Assembly: GCA_934088535.1 (NCBI GenBank)
Contig: CAKOJC010000014.1
Location: 1 to 30,869, forward strand
Length of the DNA: 30,869 bases
Direction of reading: 5' to 3'
Source: an uncultured Bacilli bacterium
Lineage (GTDB): Bacteria; Bacillota_I; Bacilli_A; RF39; UBA660
Below, piece after piece: positions 15,608 through 22,890 of this stretch. A program made the translations under genes and the position numbers. Each line of letters starts with the position of its first letter. Position 1 is the first letter of the stretch. Below the pieces are notes generated by a model. The model saw nothing but the letters and a program-made list of their open reading frames with translations. It did no database searches and was not told where the DNA came from.

Positions 15608-17152
15608 ATGTACATAGATAAAATGATTAAAAAGGAAGTTGCAACGCTACTTACTTCAGTAGGACTTTTATTAATAATTTTTATAGGTGTATCTTATGCA
15701 TCTTTCTTTAAATTGGCTGAAGGAAAAGAAAATGTGGTTGAAACAGGTGACTTAGCTATATCATTTTGTAGCGATTCAACTTGTGATACTACTTATGAAA
15801 ATATAGGACAAATTATTGGTACTACTAAGAAAGATGGTGCGTCCACTCCAGTTCCTATTTATCCTTATCCAAATGGTGGAACATATTCAGAATCAACACC
15901 ATATGTCTTTAAAATTGAAAATACAGGTACAATGCCAGCAACTATTACAATAAAATTAAAAGAAGATTCAGATTTTTTACCAACTGGAAATATTGCCGAA
16001 TATAAAAGACTAACAGAATTATATTCAAACCATTTAAAAGTTGCTTTAAGAAAAAGAGTATTAGTTGAAGGCACAAATTATGAACTTGGAGATGTTAATT
16101 TAGATGGTGTTGTTAATACAAAAGATGCTATGCTAATTATGAACTTTTTAGGTGGCAATGCATCTCTTACTGAAGAACAAAAGAAATTGGCAGATACCAA
16201 TCAAGATGGAACAATTAGTTATATCGATGCGATGACAATAACAAATATGCTTGAAGTAGTAGATGACTCTCTTGAAGGAACGCACATAAATTCTTTTAGC
16301 GAACTAACTAATAATATTATATATACCGGTGATAAAATAGATTCAGGAGAAAGTGCAACATATCTTCTATGGCTATATTTAGATGAAACAACACCTAATC
16401 AAGCACAAAAAACATATTTTGTAGGAAATTTAGATATAGAAGGAGAATATATACCTGAAGACTTACCATTTAGTTTAGCTTCATGGCAAACAATTATATC
16501 TAATGTTAAATCAGGTAAATCAGATATTTACAAAGTAGGTGAAACAAAAGTAGTAGATTTAGGATCCTTAGGAAAGCACAATGTTAGAATTGCTAATAAT
16601 TCAACACCAAGTAAATGTAATGAATCAGGATTCTCTCAAACCGCTTGTGGTTTTGTTGTTGAATTTGAAGATATGATTGCTATGAGATCAATGAACAGTA
16701 CAGCAACCAACATAGGTGGTTGGCCTGATAGTGCAATTAGAACTTATATAAATACTACTGTTTGTAATAGTCTCCCTTCTGACTTAAAAGCAGGAATTAT
16801 AGATACAAAAGTAATATCAAGTCATGGAAAAAATGAAACAAGTAATTTAACTTCTACGGATAAATTGTATTTATTAGCTCCAAGAGAAATATATTCAAAT
16901 TACTCTAATAGTACTTATGATAGTGCAATATCAACAACTAGACAACTTGACTATTATGCATCATTAAATATAACGATGAGCAGTTATCATGGAGCAGGTA
17001 AAAAATTTAAAGGAAATAATACTTGGGGTTGGCTAAGATCTGCAGTAGCCAATGGTACAACTTCATTTTGCAGTATTGGAGCAAGTGGGGATGGAGGAAC
17101 CGGAGAAGCAAACTCAGGAAGAGGTATTAGTCCAGCATTTAGAATAGGTTAA
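15608..17152 (+). CDS. Secreted mosaic protein: TasA/camelysin-like, dockerin, DUF6273-like
   Basis: A 514-residue exported protein. A hydrophobic signal (about 11-31) ends GVSYASF, like camelysin/TasA precursors that SipW-type peptidases cleave. Residues about 32-155 look like the first part of that beta-sandwich (VETGDLAISF, YVFKIENTGTMPATITIKL). A type I dockerin-like pair of calcium loops follows: D162-N164-D166 to D173 (DVNLDGVVNTKD) and D196-N198-D200 to D207 (DTNQDGTISYID), about 160-217. The sandwich seems to resume at 225-282 (NNIIYTGDKIDSGESATYLL, LDETTPNQAQ). From about 300 to the end is a DUF6273-like domain (WPDSAIRTYINT, YLLAPREIY, WGWLRSA, GISPAFRIG). Start ATG follows AGGTGA. 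Function inferred: surface or extracellular assembly component. It is a monocistronic unit. Confidence 0.8.
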   Translation: MYIDKMIKKEVATLLTSVGLLLIIFIGVSYASFFKLAEGKENVVETGDLAISFCSDSTCDTTYENIGQIIGTTKKDGASTPVPIYPYPNGGTYSESTPYVFKIENTGTMPATITIKLKEDSDFLPTGNIAEYKRLTELYSNHLKVALRKRVLVEGTNYELGDVNLDGVVNTKDAMLIMNFLGGNASLTEEQKKLADTNQDGTISYIDAMTITNMLEVVDDSLEGTHINSFSELTNNIIYTGDKIDSGESATYLLWLYLDETTPNQAQKTYFVGNLDIEGEYIPEDLPFSLASWQTIISNVKSGKSDIYKVGETKVVDLGSLGKHNVRIANNSTPSKCNESGFSQTACGFVVEFEDMIAMRSMNSTATNIGGWPDSAIRTYINTTVCNSLPSDLKAGIIDTKVISSHGKNETSNLTSTDKLYLLAPREIYSNYSNSTYDSAISTTRQLDYYASLNITMSSYHGAGKKFKGNNTWGWLRSAVANGTTSFCSIGASGDGGTGEANSGRGISPAFRIG

Positions 17153-17186
17153 AATAATTAGTATAAAAATACTAATTATTTTTTTA
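17153..17186 (+). terminator. Strong intrinsic terminator after the surface-protein gene
   Basis: A 12-bp perfect stem pairs 17153-17164 with 17169-17180 around loop AAAA, followed by TTTTTAT. It starts immediately after the stop codon. Confidence 0.92.
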
Positions 17187-17196
17187 TAAAAATCTT

Positions 17197-17240
17197 AAAA
17201 AAAGAAGTGTTTTAGTATTTTATGCCTAACTATAATAATA
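17197..17240 (+). promoter_or_regulatory. Promoter repeat copy 1 (PCAT-bacteriocin operon)
   Basis: An A-run with GAAGTGTTTT, then 17 bases to TATAAT (17231-17236), followed by AATA and GGAGGG. Copy 2 at 19620-19663 matches at most positions, including GAAGTGTTTT and CTAACTATAATAATAG. The hexamer at -35 spacing is TGTTTT, a poor sigma-A match, so an activator or another sigma factor may be needed. Confidence 0.65.
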
Positions 17241-17251
17241 GGAGGGTTAAA

Positions 17252-19312
17252 ATGTTAAACAAAAAACTAATAGTTAGACAAAATGGTTTAAAAGATTGTG
17301 GACCTTCATGCTTACTTTCGATAATGAAATATTATGGATGTGAAGCATCACATGAAGAAGTCACATTCACTCTGAAAACAGATATAGATGGATCTAATGC
17401 ATACAATATAATTAATGGTAGTAAAAATTATGGCTTTGACGGCTATGGTATACACTATACATATGAAGAAATTATCAATAATGAAATATCTTTCCCTATA
17501 ATTTGTCATATAATTAAAAACAATATGTACCACTTTATAGTAGTCTACAAAGTAAATAAAAATACTCTTACAATAATGGATCCATCCACAAATGTAACTA
17601 AAATTTCATTTGAAGAATTTAAGAGTATGTATCAGAGTACATCATTAGTAATATATCCTATTAAAAAGGTGAATAATTTAAGAAGCAAAAATAAGTTATT
17701 AGAAATCATTTATTCATACCTCAAACTAGAAAAATTCACCATATATAAATTAATAATTATATCGATACTTTTAATAATTGTAAGTATACTTCTTAACTAT
17801 TATTCACTTATAGTAATAGATTATGTATTACCAAATTATAATATAAACATTTTAATAAAATTAACTATTATGTTTTTAGTAACATCTATATTTAAAAGCA
17901 TTATTAATTATATAAGGGGTAAATTAATAATAGATATAAATTCTAAAATATCTATAAGCCTAAACAATGATGTTATAAGAAAACTATTTAACCTTCCATA
18001 TCAATTCTTCAAAAACAAATCTACTCCAGAAGTAATATCTAGAATAAACGATTTAAAAGATTTTCAAGACTCATTGACAGAAATAATAATAAATATATCT
18101 ACAAATATATTATTAGTCTTAATAAGCATGATTTTGTTGTTAAAAATAAATATAAAACTATTTATAATTTATCTACTAGAAATATTAATTTATATATTAA
18201 TATTAATAATATATAAAAGAAATAACAATAAAAATATAGATAATATATTAATAAATGAATCTAACTATAATAAAACATTAAATGAAAATATATACAGTTA
18301 TGAAATAAATAGAAATCTAAATTTAAAAACACAAACTCTTAAAAAAATAGAAATATCAAATATAAAGAATATTTTTTACCATAAAATGTATGAAGCCTCA
18401 CTAAACACACAACTTTTTATAAAAGAATTAACAACAAATGTAACATATATATTTTCTATATTTATAAGTTCAATATTCATTCATAAAAATATAATATCTA
18501 TTGGTAATTTTCTATTATTTAATTCATTAATTTATTATTTTACAGACCCTTTAAAAAGTATATTAGATTTAGAACCAAATATTAATTATATAAAGAATGT
18601 ATATAGAAGAATTAATGATTTATTACTAGTAACTACTAAAGAAGACTTAGCTACTAATAAATTTATTGATGGTGATATTGTTATTAAAGATTTAAGTTAT
18701 AATAATTCTTTAATTCCTTTATTTGAAAATGTATCACTTAAAATAAAATATGGTAGTAAATTCTTACTTTATGGTGAAAGTGGTAGTGGAAAAAGTACAA
18801 TTATTAAAATATTATTAAAGTATATAGAAGACTATAATGGTGAAATATTAATTGATAATAAGAATATTAAAGATATTAATTCAAATATCATTTCTAATAG
18901 TATTACATATGTATCACAAAATAATTTTTTATTAAATGATACTTTAAAAAATAATATTATTTATGATAGAAGAATAAAAGAAGAAGATTATGAAAATGCT
19001 ATTAAGTTATGTAATTTAGAAGTACTTAGAAATAGTAACAAATTAAGAAATAATATGATTATTGAAGAAAATGGTTTTAATATATCAGGTGGAGAAAGAC
19101 AAAAAATTGTTTTAGCAAGAAGTATTTTAAAGGATAGTGAATTTATTATTTTAGATGAAGCTTTAAGCGAAGTAGGTGTTAATGAAGAAAAAGAAATAAT
19201 TAAAAATTTATTTAGTTATTTCAAAAGTAAAACAATAATTTATATTAGTCATAAAGAAGAAATAATTTCTATGTTTAAAGACAAATATAAATTAGAAAGG
19301 AGTAAGGCTTGA
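17252..19312 (+). CDS. Peptidase-containing ABC transporter (C39 peptidase, bacteriocin exporter)
   Basis: Membrane exporter that cuts double-glycine leaders and secretes the released peptide. The N-terminal C39 peptidase domain has Q10, catalytic C16 (LKDCGPSC), H94 (MYHFIVV) and D110 (IMDPST). A six-span membrane domain follows at about 155-440. The ATPase domain (about 465-686) has Walker A GESGSGKST, Q-loop VSQNN, signature ISGGERQ, Walker B FIILDEA and switch His ISHKE, all intact. ATG 17252 has AGGAGGG in front; a Met at 17222 lies in the promoter. At 686 residues it is near the usual ~700. It is visibly more AT-rich and Ile/Asn/Lys-rich than its neighbours, suggesting a different origin. 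Its stop TGA overlaps the ATG of the first bacteriocin-like peptide, the expected substrate. Confidence 0.93.
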   Translation: MLNKKLIVRQNGLKDCGPSCLLSIMKYYGCEASHEEVTFTLKTDIDGSNAYNIINGSKNYGFDGYGIHYTYEEIINNEISFPIICHIIKNNMYHFIVVYKVNKNTLTIMDPSTNVTKISFEEFKSMYQSTSLVIYPIKKVNNLRSKNKLLEIIYSYLKLEKFTIYKLIIISILLIIVSILLNYYSLIVIDYVLPNYNINILIKLTIMFLVTSIFKSIINYIRGKLIIDINSKISISLNNDVIRKLFNLPYQFFKNKSTPEVISRINDLKDFQDSLTEIIINISTNILLVLISMILLLKINIKLFIIYLLEILIYILILIIYKRNNNKNIDNILINESNYNKTLNENIYSYEINRNLNLKTQTLKKIEISNIKNIFYHKMYEASLNTQLFIKELTTNVTYIFSIFISSIFIHKNIISIGNFLLFNSLIYYFTDPLKSILDLEPNINYIKNVYRRINDLLLVTTKEDLATNKFIDGDIVIKDLSYNNSLIPLFENVSLKIKYGSKFLLYGESGSGKSTIIKILLKYIEDYNGEILIDNKNIKDINSNIISNSITYVSQNNFLLNDTLKNNIIYDRRIKEEDYENAIKLCNLEVLRNSNKLRNNMIIEENGFNISGGERQKIVLARSILKDSEFIILDEALSEVGVNEEKEIIKNLFSYFKSKTIIYISHKEEIISMFKDKYKLERSKA

Positions 19313-19449
19313 TGAATCAAGAAGAATTAATGAATATCAAAGGAGGAACAAATTGGGTAGCAATTGGAGTTGGATCAACATTAGTCTCATTTCTAATAGG
19401 ATTGTTAGATGGTTACATAAGACCTTTAAAATGTAATAAATGGAAGTAG
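19312..19449 (+). CDS. Double-glycine-leader bacteriocin-like peptide A
   Basis: A 45-residue precursor. The leader MNQEELMNIKGG fits the consensus ELxxIxGG (E-8, L-7, I-4, G-2, G-1). The predicted mature peptide is 33 residues, starting TNWVAIGVGS and ending RPLKCNKWK, net about +3, with a hydrophobic middle containing GLLDG (GxxxG, residues 30-34) and AIGVG (AxxxG). A single Cys sits near the C-terminus. The ATG overlaps the transporter's TGA (TGATG), with AAAGGAG at 19297-19303 slightly far upstream. Location directly after a C39-peptidase exporter makes it the expected substrate. It is most like one partner of a class IIb two-peptide bacteriocin; a secreted signal peptide is the main alternative. 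Confidence 0.82.
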   Translation: MNQEELMNIKGGTNWVAIGVGSTLVSFLIGLLDGYIRPLKCNKWK

Positions 19450-19598
19450 AAGAACTAATAACTATCAAAGCAGGATCAGTTTCAGGTACTATTATTAATG
19501 CTGTTGTAAGAAGTGTTACACTAGCATTAGAATTAGGAAGAAGTCTAGGGTCCGCAATTAGAAGAGCAAAAGAAAAGAAGAAATGTAAATATAGTTAG
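19440..19598 (+). CDS. Double-glycine-type-leader bacteriocin-like peptide B
   Basis: A 52-residue precursor. The leader MEVEELITIKAG keeps E-8, L-7, I-4 and G-1 of peptide A but has Ala at -2. The predicted mature part is 40 residues, starting SVSGTIINAVV, with GRSLG (GxxxG, residues 33-37), then a very basic tail RRAKEKKKCKYS; net about +7. One Cys lies close to the C-terminus, as in peptide A. The ATG overlaps the 3' end of peptide A by 10 bases in another frame, with no ribosome site of its own, so translation is probably coupled. An upstream in-frame TAA at 19437 excludes an earlier start. The stop codon lies inside the operon terminator. I see no immunity gene downstream. Confidence 0.78.
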   Translation: MEVEELITIKAGSVSGTIINAVVRSVTLALELGRSLGSAIRRAKEKKKCKYS

Positions 19599-19619
19599 CA
19601 ATTGCTAACTATATTTTTT
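19591..19619 (+). terminator. Terminator of the PCAT-bacteriocin operon
   Basis: A perfectly palindromic 22-base stretch (19591-19612) with 9-bp stem ATAGTTAGC/GCTAACTAT and loop AATT, followed by TTTTTT. Its 5' arm contains the stop codon of peptide B. Confidence 0.9.
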
Positions 19620-19663
19620 AAAAAAAGAAGTGTTTTAAAAATTTATAGCTAACTATAATAATA
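19620..19663 (+). promoter_or_regulatory. Promoter repeat copy 2 (before Rpn gene)
   Basis: Same layout as copy 1: A-run, GAAGTGTTTT, 17 bases, TATAAT (19654-19659), then AATAG. In this copy TTATAG and CTATAA (19643-19658) also form an inverted repeat over the -10. A 5-bp hairpin TAGAG/CTCTA and a strong AAAGGAGG (19683-19690) follow. Confidence 0.65.
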
Positions 19664-19697
19664 GAGGATACTAATACTCTAGAAAGGAGGTAAATAG

Positions 19698-20588
19698 ATG
19701 AAACGTTATAATGGCATGAATGATGTTATTTTTAAGAATACATTTTATATTGAAAAGAATAAAGATTTACTTTAATGGTTAATAGAAAGTTGTCTAGATA
19801 TGAAGATAGATGAAATAGAATTGAAAGATAGAGAGCTTATAAAAAATAATAAAATAATTAAATCTAAAGTGCTAGATACAATAATAAAAACAAATGGAAA
19901 AGTATTTAATGTTGAAATAAATAATTGCGAAAGTGAACAATTTATAAGAGATAGAAATCTAGGTTATTTAGCGAGTATTTATAGTAATTCCTTAAATGTA
20001 TCAGAAAACTATTACTTACAACCAATATCTATTCAAATAAATCTAACAAGTAAAAATAACAAAGTTCATGAAATGCCTAAATACATGCTTAGAAGTGAAT
20101 ATGGGGAGTTTTGGTCTGAAAAATTTATTATATATGAGTTTAATATAGATAAAATAAAAGAATCATATTATAATAAAACTAAAGAAGAAAAAGAAAGATT
20201 TAAACCTCTCTTGATGCTTATATCAAGTAATAGAGAGTTAGAAAAATTATGTAATGGAGATGAAAGAGTGAAAAGATATAAAGATAGAGTAGAAGAATTG
20301 AATGATGATCCAGAGTACACAATATTAATGTCTGACGAAGAAGATGATAAAAAATTAAAAGCAACAAGAGAGTATTTAGAAAAGCTAAGAGAAGAAGAAC
20401 ATAAAGAATACATAAAAAAACTTGACGAAGAAATAAAAAAAGTTGATGAAAAAATAAAAAAAGTTGATGAAGAAGCAGAAAATGGAAGAAAAGAAGTAGA
20501 AAAAGAAAAGCAAAGACTTAATAAACTTATTGAAGAATATGAAGCAAAAATAAAAGAATTAAATGATAACAAAGATATCTCAAATTAA
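19698..20588 (+). pseudogene. Rpn/PD-(D/E)XK nuclease-transposase family gene broken by an in-frame stop
   Basis: The natural start is ATG 19698, 7 bases after AAAGGAGG, giving MKRYNGMNDVIFKNTFYIE, the typical N-terminus of Rpn-family proteins. A TAA at 19773-19775 (codon 26) interrupts it; the same frame continues WLIESCLDMKIDEIEL and stays open to 20588. The part from ATG 19800 (262 residues) keeps the nuclease core strand pattern VLDTIIKT and FNVEINN (probable catalytic Asp and Glu) and a long charged coiled-coil tail with tandem IKKVDEK-type repeats. ATG 19800 lacks a ribosome site, so restart is doubtful. The family includes recombination-promoting DNA nucleases and is often multi-copy. 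It is probably inactivated recently, since no other damage is seen. Confidence 0.8.
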
Positions 20589-20599
20589 GAGATATTTTT
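20575..20599 (+). terminator. Terminator after the Rpn gene
   Basis: A 7-bp stem ATATCTC (20575-20581)/GAGATAT (20589-20595) with loop AAATTAA, followed by TTTT. The loop holds the stop codon. Confidence 0.78.
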
Positions 20600-20635
20600 G
20601 TTTGTGAAAAAATTGTAAAAATACAAAAACTATTA

Positions 20636-20663
20636 TTGACATATAATATTAAATGGGTATAAT
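20636..20663 (+). promoter_or_regulatory. Promoter of the marR-ABC operon
   Basis: Consensus TTGACA (20636-20641), 16 bp, consensus TATAAT (20658-20663). It is the strongest-looking promoter of the accessory half. Confidence 0.82.
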
Positions 20664-20670
20664 TATTTTG

Positions 20671-20686
20671 TTAGTTACCTAACTAA
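20671..20686 (+). promoter_or_regulatory. Palindromic operator, probable MarR binding site
   Basis: TTAGTTA-CC-TAACTAA is a perfect 7-bp inverted repeat just downstream of the -10, near the transcription start. Such TTAG..CTAA palindromes are typical for MarR-family autorepression. The site would block the promoter of its own operon. Confidence 0.75.
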
Positions 20687-20698
20687 AGGAATGATATT

Positions 20699-21142
20699 AT
20701 GAATGAAAAAAGTATTAGTTTGGAAATTAAAAAAATAGATAGTTTAATTGTAAGAAAAATAATATCTTATAATAAAAACTCTATTTATCAATTATCACCA
20801 GCTCAAATAGTAATAATAAAATATTTAATTAAAAATAAGAATAATATTGTATATCAAAAAGACATAGAAAAAAAATTAGGACTTAGAAAATCTACTGTTT
20901 CTGGGATATTGAGTACAATGATTAAAAATGATATTATTACAAGAACTGAAGCGACAAGTGATTTAAGAAGTAAAGAAATAAAACTTACTGAAAAAGGACT
21001 AAAACTTGATAAGATAATGAAAAAGAAAGCACTTGAGTTTGAAAACTTATTACAAAATAATATTGAGCCTAAAGATTTAGAAATATTTTATAAAGTGACT
21101 AATCAAATACAAAAGAATTTAGAAGGAGAGGAAAAATGTTAA
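20699..21142 (+). CDS. MarR-family transcriptional regulator
   Basis: A 147-residue winged-helix DNA-binding protein. The order is an N-terminal dimer helix, helix-turn-helix around QKDIEKKLGLRKSTVSGILSTM (shown in part: LRKSTVSGIL), then a wing with TEATSDLRSKEIKLTEKG and a long C-terminal helix. These are the classic MarR features, with the conserved Asp-x-Arg (DLR) in the wing. AAAGGA lies 8 bases before ATG 20699. The stop overlaps the next ATG by 7 bases. The operator described at 20671-20686 suggests it represses its own transcript and the exporter genes behind it. The ligand is unknown; a toxic compound or peptide is the usual case for MarR-ABC-ABC operons. Confidence 0.92.
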   Translation: MNEKSISLEIKKIDSLIVRKIISYNKNSIYQLSPAQIVIIKYLIKNKNNIVYQKDIEKKLGLRKSTVSGILSTMIKNDIITRTEATSDLRSKEIKLTEKGLKLDKIMKKKALEFENLLQNNIEPKDLEIFYKVTNQIQKNLEGEEKC

Positions 21143-22890
21143 AGTTATTTAAAAACTTAGAAAAAAAAGACTGGCTATTTATATTTATAAGCTGTATATT
21201 TATAGTTTTACAAGTATGGTTAGAACTTAAAATACCTGATTATATGAGCAAGATAACAGAACTTGTACAGTTAAATGGAACAATTAAAGAAATACTAACT
21301 GAGGGAGCTTACATGTTAGCATGCGCATTTTTAAGTTTAGCGTCTTCAGTAGTTGTAGGCTATATTATTGCAAATCTAGCATCAAATTTTTCAAAGAATT
21401 TACGCGAAAAATTATTTAACAAAGTTCAAAGCTTTGGAATGGAAGAAATAAAAAAATTCCAAACTAGTAGTCTTATCACAAGAACAACAAATGATATAGG
21501 TAATGTAGAAATGATGCTTACATTTGGCCTTCAAATGATCATAAAGGCACCAATTACTGCAATATGGGCAGTTGGAAAAATACTTGGTAAAAGTTTTGAA
21601 TGGACAGCAATCACTGGTGGTGCAGTACTAGTATTACTTATAATGGTAATAACTCTTATGACAATAGTATTACCAAGATTCAAAATAGTACAAAAATTAA
21701 TAGATAGTATAAATGGATTAACAAGAGAAAACCTTAAAGGCATAAGAGTAGTAAGAGCATTTAATGCAGAAGGATACCAAGAAGAAAAGTTTGAAAAAGT
21801 AAATAAAAAACTTACTAACACACAATTATTTAATCAAAAAATTATGAGTTTAATGTCACCAATGATGTATTTAATAATGAATGGTGTTTCACTAGGAATA
21901 TACTTTATGGGAGCATTTCTTATAAGAGATGCATTACTTGCTGATAAAATAACATTATTTAGTAATATGGTTGTATTCAGTAGTTACGCAATGCAAGTAA
22001 TAATGTCTTTCTTAATGTTAGCAATGATATTCATAATGTATCCAAGAGCATCTATTTCAGCAGATAGAATTAATGAGGTATTAAACACAAAAGCAAAAAT
22101 AAAAAGTGGTAAAGAAACTAGAGCATCAGAAGTTGGTACAATAGAATTTAAAAATGTATCGTTTAAATATCCTGATTCAGAAGAATATGTACTTAAAGAT
22201 ATATCATTTAAGGCTGGTAAAGGAGAAACAATTGCTATTATTGGTTCGACTGGTAGTGGAAAAAGTACTCTAATAAATTTAATACCAAGATTTTATGATG
22301 TAACTGAAGGAAAAGTATTAGTTGATGGAATAGATGTTAGAAACTACACACTTGATTCATTACATGATCGTCTTGGTTACGTACCACAAAGAGCAGTAAT
22401 GTTTAGTGGTTCAGTTAATTATAATGTAGGATATGGTAAGAAAACAAACTATGAAGTTTCAGATAAAAAAATCAAAGAAGCCGTAAAGGTAGCACAAGCA
22501 GAAGAATTCGTAGAAAAGATGCCTAAAAAATATGAAGCTAATATCGCACAAGGCGGAACAAACGTATCAGGTGGTCAAAAACAAAGATTAAGTATCGCAA
22601 GAGCTATCGCAAGAGATCCAGAAATATATATATTTGATGACTCATTTAGTGCACTTGATTATAAAACAGATTATGTTTTAAGAAAAGAATTAAAGGAATA
22701 TACAAAAGATGCAACAAGCATAATAGTGGCTCAAAGAATAGGTACTATCAAAAATGCAGATAAAATTATAGTTCTTGATAAAGGCAAATGTGTAGGAATT
22801 GGTACGCATAAAGAATTATTAAAAAATTGTGAAGTATATAAAGAAATAGCTTATTCACAATTATCAAAGGAGGAACTTGAAAATGAATAA
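21136..22890 (+). CDS. Heterodimeric ABC exporter, subunit 1 (degenerate ATP site)
   Basis: A 584-residue fused membrane/ATPase half-exporter. Six spans occupy about 17-310, with the coupling-helix region near LTRENLKGIRVVRAFN. The ATPase domain has Walker A STGSGKST, signature VSGGQKQ, and Walker B IFDDS with Asp502 where the catalytic Glu is expected. The switch position is Gln533 (VAQRIG) in place of His. These two changes mark the degenerate-site partner of heterodimeric exporters such as TM287/288, LmrCD or BmrCD. Start ATG lies in the marR 3' end after GGAGAGGA, and the stop overlaps the next subunit by 8 bases. Likely drug, lipid or peptide export; the substrate cannot be read. Confidence 0.93.
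   Translation: MLKLFKNLEKKDWLFIFISCIFIVLQVWLELKIPDYMSKITELVQLNGTIKEILTEGAYMLACAFLSLASSVVVGYIIANLASNFSKNLREKLFNKVQSFGMEEIKKFQTSSLITRTTNDIGNVEMMLTFGLQMIIKAPITAIWAVGKILGKSFEWTAITGGAVLVLLIMVITLMTIVLPRFKIVQKLIDSINGLTRENLKGIRVVRAFNAEGYQEEKFEKVNKKLTNTQLFNQKIMSLMSPMMYLIMNGVSLGIYFMGAFLIRDALLADKITLFSNMVVFSSYAMQVIMSFLMLAMIFIMYPRASISADRINEVLNTKAKIKSGKETRASEVGTIEFKNVSFKYPDSEEYVLKDISFKAGKGETIAIIGSTGSGKSTLINLIPRFYDVTEGKVLVDGIDVRNYTLDSLHDRLGYVPQRAVMFSGSVNYNVGYGKKTNYEVSDKKIKEAVKVAQAEEFVEKMPKKYEANIAQGGTNVSGGQKQRLSIARAIARDPEIYIFDDSFSALDYKTDYVLRKELKEYTKDATSIIVAQRIGTIKNADKIIVLDKGKCVGIGTHKELLKNCEVYKEIAYSQLSKEELENE

Noticed and set aside
19312..19598. Lanthipeptide or sactipeptide precursors
   Set aside because: The peptides have one Cys each and no LanM/LanB/LanC or radical SAM gene lies beside them; the radical SAM gene at 8.5 kb is far away in another unit.
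17153..19619. Terminator palindromes and promoter repeats as a CRISPR array or integron attC sites
   Set aside because: Only two copies, 2.4 kb apart, no spacers, no cas or integrase gene, and each hairpin is followed by a T-run as in ordinary terminators.
19773..19775. Stop-codon recoding in the Rpn gene
   Set aside because: TAA ends many genes here as a true stop and no recoding signal is seen; a nonsense mutation is simpler.
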